DNA of 64,000 nucleotides from Belliella baltica DSM 15883 (GTDB taxonomy: Bacteria; Bacteroidota; Bacteroidia; Cytophagales; Cyclobacteriaceae): the NCBI RefSeq assembly GCF_000265405.1, contig NC_018010.1, forward strand, positions 1,054,001 through 1,118,000, written 5' to 3'. The notes under the pieces are model-generated. The model was not told where the DNA came from, searched no databases, and was given only the letters and a program-made list of their open reading frames with translations. Within the stretch, counting starts at the first letter, position 1. Every line of letters starts with the position of its first letter. Shown piece by piece: positions 25,097-34,140 of this stretch. The position numbers were made by a program, and so were the translations under genes.

Positions 25097-26649
25097 GTTT
25101 AGTCAAAATTAAAGACTTATTTCACTTTGAAAAGGGAACGCTTCAAAGCACCAAGGCAACTCCTGGTGAGTATGACTTTATAACAGCAGCAGCTGATTGG
25201 AAAACACATAATGAATATACCCATGATTGTGAAGCATTGATTTTTGCGGCAGCTGCTTCGGGTTCATTGGGCAGAACACATTATGTAAATGGCAAATTCA
25301 TTTCGAGTGATCTTTGTTTCATTCTTACTCCAAAAGACGAAGAAAAATATCCAATAGACATAAAGTTTTATCACCTGATTTTTAATGCATTTAAAGACGA
25401 TATAGTACGCAATACCAAATCAGGCACATCAAAAGAAGCTATCGGATTAACTGTTTTTGGCAATTACAAACTACCTTATTTTGAAATTGAAAAACAGCAA
25501 AATACTAAAGAAGCATTCCTGAAAGCACAGGAACTGTCTCAATCATTAGATAAAGAGCTTTCCAATCAATTAGAATTAATCAAAAATCTTCGACAAGCTT
25601 TTTTAAAAGATGCTATGCAAGGTAAGCTGGTGGAACAAGACCCCAATGATGAACCAGCATCGAGTCTTCTTGAAAGAATCAATGCCGAAAAAGAACGTTT
25701 GATTAAGGAAAAGAAAATTAAAAAAGAGAAAGAGCCACCTGCTATCTTAGAAGAAGAAATCCCTTTTGATATACCAGAGAAGTGGGCTTGGTGTAGATTA
25801 GGTTCAATTTCAGAATTTATTTCAGGAAATAATTTTAATAGTGGAGACTTTTTTAAGGGAGCGGGTGTAAAGTGCATTAAAATTACAAATGCAGGGGTAA
25901 ATGAGATTATTGAAACAGACGATGTTTTGCCACAAACTTTTGTAAGTAAATATTCTCAATATCTTGTTTATGAAGGTGACTTAGTTTTAGCCTTGACTAG
26001 ACCATACATTTCAGATGGTCTAAAAATAAGTAAATGTCCTCAATCATATGACAAATCCTTACTTAATCAAAGGGTTGCAGTTATTAGACCATTTTTAAAA
26101 TCGCAAACTGATTACATCTTCACTTTTTTGAAGTCTGATTTTGTTTTGAAGCGTTATAAATCGATGTTTGAAGGTAAGGGACAACAGCCAAATCTAAAAA
26201 AAGAGCATGTAACCAATTTATTAATCCCAATTGCTCCTGAGGCAGAGCTAGAAAGGATTGTCGCCAGATTGGAAGAGCTAATGCATATTTGTGACAAGAT
26301 GGAGGCAAGCATCAGAGAATTTAAAATGCAGAGTGAATCACTTTTGCAACAAACTTTACGAGAAGCTCTAGGTATAAATCCTTCTAAAAAACTAATCGAA
26401 AATAATAATCCAATACAATCAAAGAATGTCCATTCCAAATTTGATTCAAACACACTCCTAATGGAAATACAAGAACTTTTAAAAATTCACGGCAAGCTCC
26501 AAGCATTGGAACTTTGGCAAATGTCCAAATTCTATGGCAAGTCCGAAGAAGAAAGAAATATTGATGGCTTTTATGCAGAATTAAAAAAACTAATCGAGAA
26601 AGATAAATTGATTAAAGAAACCGAAAAAGGCTATTTGGAATTAGTATGA
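25093..26649 (+). CDS. hsdS: Type I restriction enzyme specificity subunit HsdS
   Basis: A 518-residue DNA-recognition subunit. Two target-recognition regions lie at about residues 1-135 and 225-385, each followed by a coiled-coil spacer (EKQQNTKEAFLKAQELSQSLDKEL at about 138-165, and AELERIVARLEELMHICDKME near 390-410). The motif IPEKWAWCRLGSISEFISGNN-like start of the second TRD is at about 230 (IPEKWAWCRLG). A tail of about 90 residues beyond the second spacer (KIHGKLQALELWQMSKFY) is longer than in the commonest HsdS. The target sequence cannot be predicted. It overlaps both neighbours by four bases. Confidence 0.9.
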   Translation: MSLVKIKDLFHFEKGTLQSTKATPGEYDFITAAADWKTHNEYTHDCEALIFAAAASGSLGRTHYVNGKFISSDLCFILTPKDEEKYPIDIKFYHLIFNAFKDDIVRNTKSGTSKEAIGLTVFGNYKLPYFEIEKQQNTKEAFLKAQELSQSLDKELSNQLELIKNLRQAFLKDAMQGKLVEQDPNDEPASSLLERINAEKERLIKEKKIKKEKEPPAILEEEIPFDIPEKWAWCRLGSISEFISGNNFNSGDFFKGAGVKCIKITNAGVNEIIETDDVLPQTFVSKYSQYLVYEGDLVLALTRPYISDGLKISKCPQSYDKSLLNQRVAVIRPFLKSQTDYIFTFLKSDFVLKRYKSMFEGKGQQPNLKKEHVTNLLIPIAPEAELERIVARLEELMHICDKMEASIREFKMQSESLLQQTLREALGINPSKKLIENNNPIQSKNVHSKFDSNTLLMEIQELLKIHGKLQALELWQMSKFYGKSEEERNIDGFYAELKKLIEKDKLIKETEKGYLELV

Positions 26650-28244
26650 GAATAGACAAGGTTTATATAGAGCAATTTAAAAATCTGAATCAATTTACGA
26701 TTGATTTGGATGAGACCAAAATGCAGACAGTGCTTTTGGGTGAAAACGCTGCTGGTAAATCAAACTTTTTGGAAGCCTTGGTAATTATCTTTAGAGATTT
26801 AGACCTTGAGGAACAAACAAGTTTCAATTACACCATTGAATACAAATGCAAAGGCAACTTGATAAAAGTAAATGGTGGTCCAGATGTTAAAAACAAGTAT
26901 GGTTTATTCCTTGGTGAGAATAAAGGAGATGAAATTATTTACTCCACAATTGTATCCAAGGCTGCGGTCAAAAAGAATAAGGAGCTTTATTTGCCAAAAT
27001 ATGTTTTTTCATACTACTCAGGAGTTAGCAACCGACTATTAGAACATTTTGACAAACATCAATTCAGGTTTTATAGAGACCTTTTAAAAGGCATAGATTC
27101 CCCTCCTCGCCCGCTTTTTTATGCTAGACTAATTCACAGCCATTTCGTGTTAATGGCTTTTTACGGATTCCCCAACGAAAAAATCAATACGTTCCTAGAA
27201 GATTATCTGAATATCGTTGGACTAGAATCAGTACTGTTTGTTTTGAAAAAGCCGAATTGGAAAGGAGATACAGAAGAAGGAGACCCGAAATTTTGGTATT
27301 CAAAAGGAGTAGTAAAAGAATTCCTAAATGACTTGTGGGATGCCTCAATTGCTCCAATCTACCATAGAGACAAAGTAAGAGAGGATTTCAACAAACATCC
27401 AGACCAAGAACATTTGTATTTGTACATTTCCAATGAAGAAAAACTAAAAAAAATAGCTGAGAAGTATGGGACAAATACAGAATTCTTTAAAAGTCTTGAA
27501 AGCACTTACATATCAGATTTAATTCAGGAAGTACGAGTAAAAGTCAAGAAGAAAAATATTGATGGTGAAATAACCTTTAAAGAATTATCTGAAGGCGAAC
27601 AACAGTTATTGACTGTCTTGGGTTTGTTGCGATTCACAAAAGAAGAGGAATCCTTAATCCTATTAGATGAGCCTGACACTCATCTTAATCCTTTGTGGAA
27701 ATGGAAATATATGAATTTGTTGGAAGATGTGGTAGAAAGACCCGAAACAAGTCAAATCATCATGACCACTCATGACCCATTGGTAATTGGGGGGCTAACC
27801 AAAGAAGAAATCAGAATATTCTATACCGAGAAAGGTAAAGACCAAGAAGGTAAAGACATTATGCTTGTCAAAACAATCGCACCCGATTTTGACCCGAAAG
27901 GACTGGGTGTTGCCGGAATTTTAACGAGTGAGTTTTTTAAGTTGCCAAGTACTCTTGATGAAGATACTCTTGATATTTTAAATAGAAGAAATGAGTTAAT
28001 CGCTAAGCAAGATGACAACAAACTAACTGATAAAGAGTCTTTAGAGCTTAAAGAAATATTTTATTATCTAAACAATCTTGGAATTAATACAACTGACAGA
28101 GACCCACTCTATGAGAAATTTATTGTGGCTTTGTCAAAATTGGAGAAACCAGAGAACATAAAAAGCTCTCCTGTTGAGTTGAAAAAGCAAAACGAAATAG
28201 CTTTTGACATTTTGAAACGAATAATTAATGAGTCAGAGAAATGA
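26646..28244 (+). CDS. AAA (ABC/SMC-type) ATPase of the C3 defence operon
   Basis: A 532-residue OLD/SMC-type ATPase. The N-terminal IEQFKNLNQFTIDL leads to Walker A GENAAGKSN at about residues 33-41. The signature-like LSEGEQQLL is at about 313-321, Walker B LILLDEPDTHLNP at about 336-348 and the H-loop TTHDPLVI at about 372-379. It overlaps hsdS and the HNH gene by four bases each. ATPases of this kind occur beside type I R-M systems and, paired with HNH nucleases, in Septu (PtuA-PtuB). The position before an HNH gene makes a PtuA-like sensor/driver role likely; this is inference. Confidence 0.85.
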   Translation: MRIDKVYIEQFKNLNQFTIDLDETKMQTVLLGENAAGKSNFLEALVIIFRDLDLEEQTSFNYTIEYKCKGNLIKVNGGPDVKNKYGLFLGENKGDEIIYSTIVSKAAVKKNKELYLPKYVFSYYSGVSNRLLEHFDKHQFRFYRDLLKGIDSPPRPLFYARLIHSHFVLMAFYGFPNEKINTFLEDYLNIVGLESVLFVLKKPNWKGDTEEGDPKFWYSKGVVKEFLNDLWDASIAPIYHRDKVREDFNKHPDQEHLYLYISNEEKLKKIAEKYGTNTEFFKSLESTYISDLIQEVRVKVKKKNIDGEITFKELSEGEQQLLTVLGLLRFTKEEESLILLDEPDTHLNPLWKWKYMNLLEDVVERPETSQIIMTTHDPLVIGGLTKEEIRIFYTEKGKDQEGKDIMLVKTIAPDFDPKGLGVAGILTSEFFKLPSTLDEDTLDILNRRNELIAKQDDNKLTDKESLELKEIFYYLNNLGINTTDRDPLYEKFIVALSKLEKPENIKSSPVELKKQNEIAFDILKRIINESEK

Positions 28245-29047
28245 TTTTTATTGATTTAGAAAACAATCCACCACCTCAAGATTGGATAGACAGAGCAGAT
28301 GCTTTAACTCAACAATTAATAGCGGCACCGACAATTGTGGCTAAAAACGTAATAATTGATGCAAACCAAGCCTTGTGGAATGAGTTGAAAGATCATTTGT
28401 CTGCATTAAGTAATCAGAAATGTTGGTATACAGAATCTATTAATGCAGGTGCTCATTGCCATGTTGACCATTTTCGTCCAAAAAAAGAAGTAGTTGAAGA
28501 AGACGGCAATATAACAGATGGGTATTGGTGGCTTGCTTTTGATTGGATGAATTATAGGTTTTCTGGCCCTGCTCCAAATGTGAGGAAAAGGTCATATTTT
28601 CAGGTCGTTGCTAATAGAGCATTAATTTATGGAGACAATTGCAACATAGAGGATATATTATTTATTGACCCAATAAAAGTACGTGATCCAGAATGCCTAG
28701 CTTTTGATAATGAGGGTAGAGTAAAACCCAAGGAAACAGTTAAAACTGCAAGGAATTATAAGCGGGCAGATTATTCAATCCGAAGACTAAATCTCAACGC
28801 ACCAAGTTTAATTGATCAGCGAAAGGATAAATTTAGAAAAGCTTCAATTCTCTTAATGCAATTGGATAAAAAAATACAACTGCAATCTGTTACATGGGAT
28901 CAGTCAAGAGAAAATGAAATTGAAATAGGATTTAGGGAGTTAATTCAGATGTGTTCTAAGAACTCTGAATTTTCTGCGGCTGTAAAATTCTGCTTAAAAA
29001 GTTCTACCTATGCTTGGGCTTTGGAAATTGTAAATGCAGCCGCCTAA
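28241..29047 (+). CDS. HNH endonuclease family protein (PtuB-like)
   Basis: A 268-residue protein with an HNH-type nuclease core: KCWYTE at about residues 60-65 and AHCHVDHFRPK at about 71-81, then GYWWLAFDWMNYRF at about 92-105. This resembles the family containing the Septu nuclease PtuB and retron-associated HNH effectors. The usual KCxYCE is here CWYTE, so the second zinc-type cysteine is replaced by Thr; catalysis by the His-Asp-His part may remain. It overlaps the ATPase gene by four bases and the PLD gene by one (TAATG). Confidence 0.8.
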   Translation: MIFIDLENNPPPQDWIDRADALTQQLIAAPTIVAKNVIIDANQALWNELKDHLSALSNQKCWYTESINAGAHCHVDHFRPKKEVVEEDGNITDGYWWLAFDWMNYRFSGPAPNVRKRSYFQVVANRALIYGDNCNIEDILFIDPIKVRDPECLAFDNEGRVKPKETVKTARNYKRADYSIRRLNLNAPSLIDQRKDKFRKASILLMQLDKKIQLQSVTWDQSRENEIEIGFRELIQMCSKNSEFSAAVKFCLKSSTYAWALEIVNAAA

Positions 29048-30291
29048 TGATTGTTCATGCTAACATAAAATCACAATTAGAAATTGAATTGCAGAATTCA
29101 TCATCTGTTTGGATTGCATCAGCAATGATAAGTTATAGCGGTTGGGATTTTATTCAAAAAGCTATTCCTCCCACAGCAACTCAGTTTTATTTAATAGGTA
29201 TTGATTTGGCGACAGAACCGAAGGTTTTTGAATCGATTCTTTCAAAGTCAGAAATAAATGCAAGAATATATGAATCTCAATTCACTTTTCACCCCAAAGT
29301 TTATCTTATTAAAAAAATTGATGGCACATTCACAGCATTCATAGGTTCATCGAACACTACAAAATGGGGTTTGGAGAAGAATGTTGAAATGAACTTTCAG
29401 GTAAATGACCAAAAAGAATGTCGTAAACTTCTTGATTGGTTTAATAGTCTTTATATAGATGGATACATCATTACTGATGATTTCATCAAAGATTACAAAG
29501 CCCGTTTTGTCAAGACAAATATCAAGGTCAAAGAAATTAAGAAAGAAGCAGAGGACTTTAAAAAAGAGATTTCAAAAAACAAAGGACAATTCTTTTCGAA
29601 AAATCATCACGAAATATTTAAGGAGAAATTCCACAGAGTAAACAGCTTGGATTTACAAAGAATCAGGAAAGAGGTTCGTGATAAATTTCGTGAGTTGCAT
29701 TTCAATATATATCCTCAGTTTTCCGCATGCGGTTTAACCGATTTGCAGTGTCATCATCAATCAAGAGAAGTAGTAAGCAGACACTTTTTCAACCAGTATA
29801 GCGGTAATTATATAAATGCAATGTGGCTTCACTATGGTAAGTCTCTGCAACAATTGAAAAAGTATGCAACAAAGGACAAGTCAATAAACAAGCCTGACTC
29901 ATTTATTAATAATTTACGCATTCAGGTTATCATTCATGAAGACAGTTTAGGAATCTGGCTTGTATTAGGCAGAAACAATGGAAGCAAAATTGACAGAGAT
30001 CATTTCAGAAAACAAATGACTAATCTAAAAATCAGAAACGACTTTTTTGACGGTGTAAAAAAACTGGGTAGTGATTATTGGTTAAATGTTTCTAAAACAC
30101 CACTTGACAAAATAAATACTACTGATGAGCTTTGGAAAGAAACTCAAAAAGAAACTATTGATGAATACTTTATTATTGGATGTGACATCAATTGGCTAGA
30201 CAAAAGACTTTCAAGTAGCAACATATCAAAGACTATATTAGAGGAGTTTCAAAAATTATATACTCTATATGAAATAATGAGACATAAATGA
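29047..30291 (+). CDS. Phospholipase D-like domain nuclease
   Basis: A 414-residue protein whose N-terminal 130 residues look like a single PLD-type nuclease domain: FHPKVYLIKK at about 81-90 (HxK) and FIGSSNTTKWGLEKNVEMNF at about 97-116, as in BfiI-like and other PLD nucleases. The remaining 280 residues have no domain I recognise. I chose the ATG at 29047, which overlaps the HNH stop by one base; an upstream in-frame ATG at 29014 would overlap the HNH gene more. It is the last gene of the six-gene operon in C3. A role as a second nuclease in defence is inference. Confidence 0.78.
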   Translation: MIVHANIKSQLEIELQNSSSVWIASAMISYSGWDFIQKAIPPTATQFYLIGIDLATEPKVFESILSKSEINARIYESQFTFHPKVYLIKKIDGTFTAFIGSSNTTKWGLEKNVEMNFQVNDQKECRKLLDWFNSLYIDGYIITDDFIKDYKARFVKTNIKVKEIKKEAEDFKKEISKNKGQFFSKNHHEIFKEKFHRVNSLDLQRIRKEVRDKFRELHFNIYPQFSACGLTDLQCHHQSREVVSRHFFNQYSGNYINAMWLHYGKSLQQLKKYATKDKSINKPDSFINNLRIQVIIHEDSLGIWLVLGRNNGSKIDRDHFRKQMTNLKIRNDFFDGVKKLGSDYWLNVSKTPLDKINTTDELWKETQKETIDEYFIIGCDINWLDKRLSSSNISKTILEEFQKLYTLYEIMRHK

Positions 30292-30312
30292 AAATACCCT
30301 TCCCTTACAGCC

Positions 30313-30372
30313 ACACACATTGCCAAGCCGCACAAGCCAACGCTAATACCCAAGCTTGGCAAAGAGTGTGTC
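30313..30372 (+). other. Hairpin after the C3 operon
   Basis: ACACACATTGCCAAGC (30313-30328) pairs with GCTTGGCAAAGAGTGTGT (30354-30372 region), a strong stem with a 25-base loop, 22 bases after the last stop of C3. No T run follows, so it may be an RNA-stabilising 3' structure rather than a terminator. Confidence 0.5.
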
Positions 30373-30430
30373 TGTCCCAACGCTCGACAAAACCGACAGA
30401 AAATCGAGCGGACGAAGAAGAAGCACGATT

Positions 30431-30564
30431 GCCTAACATCACCTATACGCAAGCAGGGGTTTCGTACTTCGTAGGACAGGAAAGTGGTATATTTGAAGTT
30501 CAGTTCTTCGTAGGAAGTTCAGTGGTAAAATGCCCTGCCTGCGTATAGCTGCAAAACGTTGTGC
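30431..30564 (+). other. attC site 3 (end of cassette C3)
   Basis: R'' box GCCTAAC (30431-30437) exactly complements GTTAGGC at the start of C3 (21135). The arms CTATACGCAAGCAGGG and CCCTGCCTGCGTATAG are near-perfect complements, and the R' box is GTTGTGC (30558-30564). 134 bp. Its stem is almost the same as that of attC site 5. Confidence 0.92.
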
Positions 30565-30585
30565 TTCATTAGAAAAAAATCGACC

Positions 30586-31470
30586 TTGAAGGAAAAAGAA
30601 ATAAAAGACTGCTCAATAATTGATATTGTTGATTTTAGATCGTTAAACCAATCTAAAACGAATCAATTTTATTTCCTGTCGGAAATCCCAAGCATTTTCG
30701 AACCCTATTCTATCAATCCTAATTATTATAGCTTTGGCTTAATTACAGAAGGCTCATTAACGATTGAGATAGATAGTAACGTTTGTGATTTAACAAAAAA
30801 TACCTTAATGGTTTATAGGCCAAAAGAAATATTTAGACTTGTTGACATAGCCCCTAAAACAAAAGGTGTTTTTGTTTTATTCACCAAAGAATTCGTAAAT
30901 AAGTTAGCAGAAAATATTTTTACATTGAAAAACAAATCTTTTCTTAGTTATGGGGCAAAGTTTTTTTTTAATTTAAATAATACCGATAGAGATTCTTTAC
31001 TAAGTGTTTTTAACACTATATTCTTCTTATTAAACAAACCTATGGGACCACAATGGGAATCCATGGCAAGAAATTTGACTTCCGCATTAATTTTTCAAAC
31101 AGAATTTATTTTAAAAAAATATATTGATTTAGAAAAAATACATATTAGCAAAGATGAGATGATTTTTAGGTTGTTTAAGAATGAAGTTATGCGAAATTTT
31201 ACAAAAGAAAGAAGTTTAAAGTTTTATGCCGAAAAACTTAATATTAATCATAATCAATTGGGTGTTATAATAAAAAGAGTATCTGGAAAAAGCCCTAAAA
31301 AAATTATTAATGCTCTTTTAATAAATGAAGCGAAACGATTATTAAAAACCACCAACGATACTGTCGGCATAATCGCTTACACCTTGAACTATGCCGACAT
31401 CTACACTTTTAGTAAATTCTTTAAGAAAGAAACTGGCTTATCTCCTACCACGTTTAGAACTATGGCGTAA
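30586..31470 (+). CDS. AraC-family transcriptional regulator (cassette C4)
   Basis: A regulator of about 294 residues. A cupin-like ligand-binding N-terminus (about residues 1-160) is followed by the AraC double helix-turn-helix (about 195-290), with LKFYAEKLNINHNQLGVIIKRVSGKSP-type first HTH and the second HTH ending FSKFFKKETGLSPTTFR. There is no good ATG. A TTG at 30586 is the most plausible start; an earlier TTG at 30559 lies in the attC R' box. It precedes an SDR gene in the same cassette by 93 bases and probably activates it, as in many AraC/SDR pairs (inference). Confidence 0.82.
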   Translation: MKEKEIKDCSIIDIVDFRSLNQSKTNQFYFLSEIPSIFEPYSINPNYYSFGLITEGSLTIEIDSNVCDLTKNTLMVYRPKEIFRLVDIAPKTKGVFVLFTKEFVNKLAENIFTLKNKSFLSYGAKFFFNLNNTDRDSLLSVFNTIFFLLNKPMGPQWESMARNLTSALIFQTEFILKKYIDLEKIHISKDEMIFRLFKNEVMRNFTKERSLKFYAEKLNINHNQLGVIIKRVSGKSPKKIINALLINEAKRLLKTTNDTVGIIAYTLNYADIYTFSKFFKKETGLSPTTFRTMA

Positions 31471-31563
31471 TCAAAACTGACAAAAAATACAAGTTTTCTG
31501 ACAAGTAAATATCCAACTTAAATATGGAAATTTGCATCATTATACAATTAAAAAAATTGAAAA

Positions 31564-32322
31564 ATGAATAGATTAGAAAACAAAGTTGCATTAATCACTG
31601 GTGCATCAAGAGGTATGGGTGAAGCTCACGCCAGAGAATTTGTAAAACAAGGCGCTAAAGTAATTTTAGCCGATATTCGTGTAGAAATGGGACAAGCCTT
31701 AGCTGACGAATTGGGAGAAAACGCATTGTTTGTAAAATTAGATGTTGCAAGTGCTGATGATTGGAAAAATGCTGTTGAAGCAGGCGAAAGTAAATTTGGA
31801 AATGTAAATGTATTGGTGAACAATGCTGGTATTTTGGGTCCAGTAGCTGGATTGTTAGAAATAAAGCACGAAGATTATTTAAAAGTAATAGATATTAATC
31901 AGCACAGTATTCTTTTAGGTATGCAAGCGGTTATCCCTTCTATGCTCAAAGCAGGTGTTGGTTCTATTATTAATGTTTCTTCAATTGCTGGTATTGTAGC
32001 TTGTTTTGGTTTCCCAAATGTGGGTTATATGGCGAGTAAGTTTGCTATCAGAGGAATGACAAAAGCTGCGGCTTTTGAATTTGGGCCCAAAAACATTAGA
32101 GTAAATTCTATGCACCCAGGTTTTGTACTTACTCCTATGATGATAGAAGCAACCGATGAAGACGCATCTAAAGAAGGTAAAAATGCATTGGATGAAATTC
32201 CTTTAGGCAGAATTTCTGAAACAAGTGAGCTGACAGGTATTGTTGTTTTCTTAGCATCAGACGAAGCCTCATTTGTTACAGGTCAAGAACATATAGTCGA
32301 TGGTGGAATGACTATACATTAA
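31564..32322 (+). CDS. SDR-family NAD(P)-dependent oxidoreductase (cassette C4)
   Basis: A 252-residue classical short-chain dehydrogenase/reductase. The cofactor motif TGASRGMG is at about residues 14-21, NNAG at about 86-89, the catalytic Ser in NVSSIAG near 137-143, and YMASK (Tyr/Lys) at about 156-160. The C-terminal block FVTGQEHIVDGG is typical. The Asp in LADIR after beta-2 suggests NAD preference. The substrate is unknown; hydroxysteroid, sugar or alcohol dehydrogenases share this pattern. It is the second gene of C4, behind an AraC regulator. Confidence 0.88.
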   Translation: MNRLENKVALITGASRGMGEAHAREFVKQGAKVILADIRVEMGQALADELGENALFVKLDVASADDWKNAVEAGESKFGNVNVLVNNAGILGPVAGLLEIKHEDYLKVIDINQHSILLGMQAVIPSMLKAGVGSIINVSSIAGIVACFGFPNVGYMASKFAIRGMTKAAAFEFGPKNIRVNSMHPGFVLTPMMIEATDEDASKEGKNALDEIPLGRISETSELTGIVVFLASDEASFVTGQEHIVDGGMTIH

Positions 32323-32343
32323 TCTTGACAAAAAGTAACGAAA

Positions 32344-32473
32344 GCACAACAAAGTGTATAGTTAATGGCGGTTTTGTGTTAAAATTCAAAGTTTTACAAA
32401 AAAACAAACCAAGTGTCAAGCTGAAAATTAAGCACCTATAAATCCGCCACTAACCATACACAGACCGTTATAG
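32344..32473 (+). other. attC site 4 (end of cassette C4)
   Basis: R'' box GCACAAC (32344-32350) exactly complements GTTGTGC at the start of C4 (30558). The arms GTGTATAGTTAATGGCGG and CCGCCACTAACCATACAC pair well, and the R' box is GTTATAGC (32467-32474). About 130 bp. Confidence 0.9.
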
Positions 32474-32638
32474 CCCATTGTGAGAACGACAACCGAAATA
32501 TTAACGATTAAACATAAAAACAATGAACAATCAAAACATTTTTGGATTCAGAAGACTTCATAGTGACCCAACAAAAGAAAGACCACCACAATTAAGACAG
32601 GAATAGTTCATTAAACTGTGTCTAAGGTTTAATCTTTC

Positions 32639-32690
32639 TTTCAGCCTACTGTCTTAGTTGCCTTAAGGCAACTAAGACAGTAGGCTGAAA
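32639..32690. terminator. 52-bp perfect palindrome downstream of the transposase
   Basis: The arms are each 24 bases (starting TTTCAGCCTACTGTCTTAG) around a central TTAA. It ends two bases before the transposase stop codon on the minus strand. It should form a very stable hairpin and could stop transcription in either direction, although no long T run follows on either strand. Confidence 0.6.
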
Positions 32691-32692
32691 AT

Positions 32693-33931
32693 TCAGTTTT
32701 TTTGTGGCACCCTATCCGGGTACAGCTCCATGATTTCACGCTGGATGGAAGTCCATCCCCTTGCATTTTTCTTCCATGACTTTTCGTTCCGACTGATCGA
32801 TAAATAGAGCTGCTTTAACAGTGCTGTTTCCGATGCCCATGCAGCTTTGCTTTTTATCAGTTTTCGCATGATCCGATGTAGGGCCTCTACCGGATTTGTT
32901 GTATAGATCATCTTCCGCATCCCTACAGGAAAATCCAGGAATGCCATCAGCTCAGTCCAGTTGTCACGCCATTGCCGTACTATATACTTATATTTCTTGC
33001 CCCATGTGGCTTCAAAGGCTGACAATGCTGTTTTCGCACCTTCTTCAGTGGTGGAGGTGTATACCTGACGTAAGTCCTTTATTAAAGCCTTCTTATCAGC
33101 TTCATCCACATATTTCAGCGAATTCCTCATTTGATGAACAATGCACTTTTGGACAACTGAAGCAGGGAACACTTCCTGAATCTGTTCGGAAAATCCCTGT
33201 AGATCATCCGTGCAGACCACCAAAATATCGGCTACTCCTCTTGATTTAAGATCTTCCATTACCAGGCCCCATTTTTTAGCTCCTTCTCCGCCCGAGTTGA
33301 TGTAAAGACCTAATACGTCCCTATTCCCTTCCCAATCCACCGAATATACTGTATAGAAGGCGCTACTGATGTATTTGCCCTCCTGGCGTACTTTGAAGTG
33401 TATGGCATCCAGGTACACGATGGGATAAAAGCTTTGAAGGCTTCTTGTACGCCATTCCTGAATCTCAGGGAGCACCTTATCGGTAATCTGGGAGATACGG
33501 CCTGCTGAGATACTCACCCCGTAAATCTCCTCCAGCAGACGTCTTACGTCTTCCACTGAATTACCCTGCGCATACAGCGCCAGTATCTGATCATCAAGGC
33601 CGCTGCTCAGTTCACGTTCACGTTTGCCTACCAGTTCGGGCTCAAAGTCTCCATTACGGTCTCTGGGAGTAGAAATATCCAGAAAACCGGCATCGCTCAC
33701 CACTCGCTTGGGAGTCCTGCCATTACGCTTATTAACATGGCCAGAGGCCCGCTCTTCTAATAGAAAACTCTCAATCTCTCCCTCAAGCATGGTATTCACC
33801 ATTTGTTGTAAAATCTCACTAAAGGGGCTCTCTTTGCCCAGCAAGCCCTTCTTGCTGTATAACCGCTCTTTTAGACGGTCACTCATCTTTGGATCATTTA
33901 ATAAATCCTCAATTGTCTTTTTCTTGTTCAT
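32693..33931 (-). CDS. IS256-family transposase
   Basis: A 412-residue DDE transposase of the mutator/IS256 group. The acidic triad is visible in YLDAIHFKVR (first Asp), VVCTDDLQGF (second Asp) and TTNPVEALHRIMRK (Glu). The C/D-x2-H motif region KCIVHQMRNS lies between. I chose the start at 33931 (MNKKKTIEDLL); an in-frame ATG at 33955 would reach further into the terminal repeat. The gene is intact, so the element may still be mobile. Confidence 0.92.
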   Translation of the reverse strand: MNKKKTIEDLLNDPKMSDRLKERLYSKKGLLGKESPFSEILQQMVNTMLEGEIESFLLEERASGHVNKRNGRTPKRVVSDAGFLDISTPRDRNGDFEPELVGKRERELSSGLDDQILALYAQGNSVEDVRRLLEEIYGVSISAGRISQITDKVLPEIQEWRTRSLQSFYPIVYLDAIHFKVRQEGKYISSAFYTVYSVDWEGNRDVLGLYINSGGEGAKKWGLVMEDLKSRGVADILVVCTDDLQGFSEQIQEVFPASVVQKCIVHQMRNSLKYVDEADKKALIKDLRQVYTSTTEEGAKTALSAFEATWGKKYKYIVRQWRDNWTELMAFLDFPVGMRKMIYTTNPVEALHRIMRKLIKSKAAWASETALLKQLYLSISRNEKSWKKNARGWTSIQREIMELYPDRVPQKN

Positions 33932-34140
33932 CTTGTGTAAAGTTAGCAGACACACTTAAATGAACAGTCTCTTAAGACAATATAAAATAATTGATAATTA
34001 TCAAATCTATCAATCAGATTTCAATCAATTAGTATTTGTTATCCATGACGAAGAAAATGATTTATATTATCGACTTGAAAGAACTAATACAGAAATTGAA
34101 AAGACCGATTTGAATCTACGAAAATGGATTGAAATATTGT

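Larger units (their letters stand above)
32600..33971 (-). mobile_element. IS256-family insertion sequence
   Basis: A 1372-bp element flanked by the perfect 8-bp target duplication TTAAGACA (32592-32599 and 33972-33979). Imperfect terminal inverted repeats share GTTCATT and GTGTCT within the outer 24 bases. It holds one transposase gene on the minus strand. A 52-bp perfect palindrome lies just inside the left end (32639-32690). Confidence 0.88.

Noticed and set aside
30288..30548. 86-residue + strand open frame after the PLD-like gene
   Set aside because: It runs through the hairpin and the arms of attC site 3, and its composition reflects these repeats; no start context.
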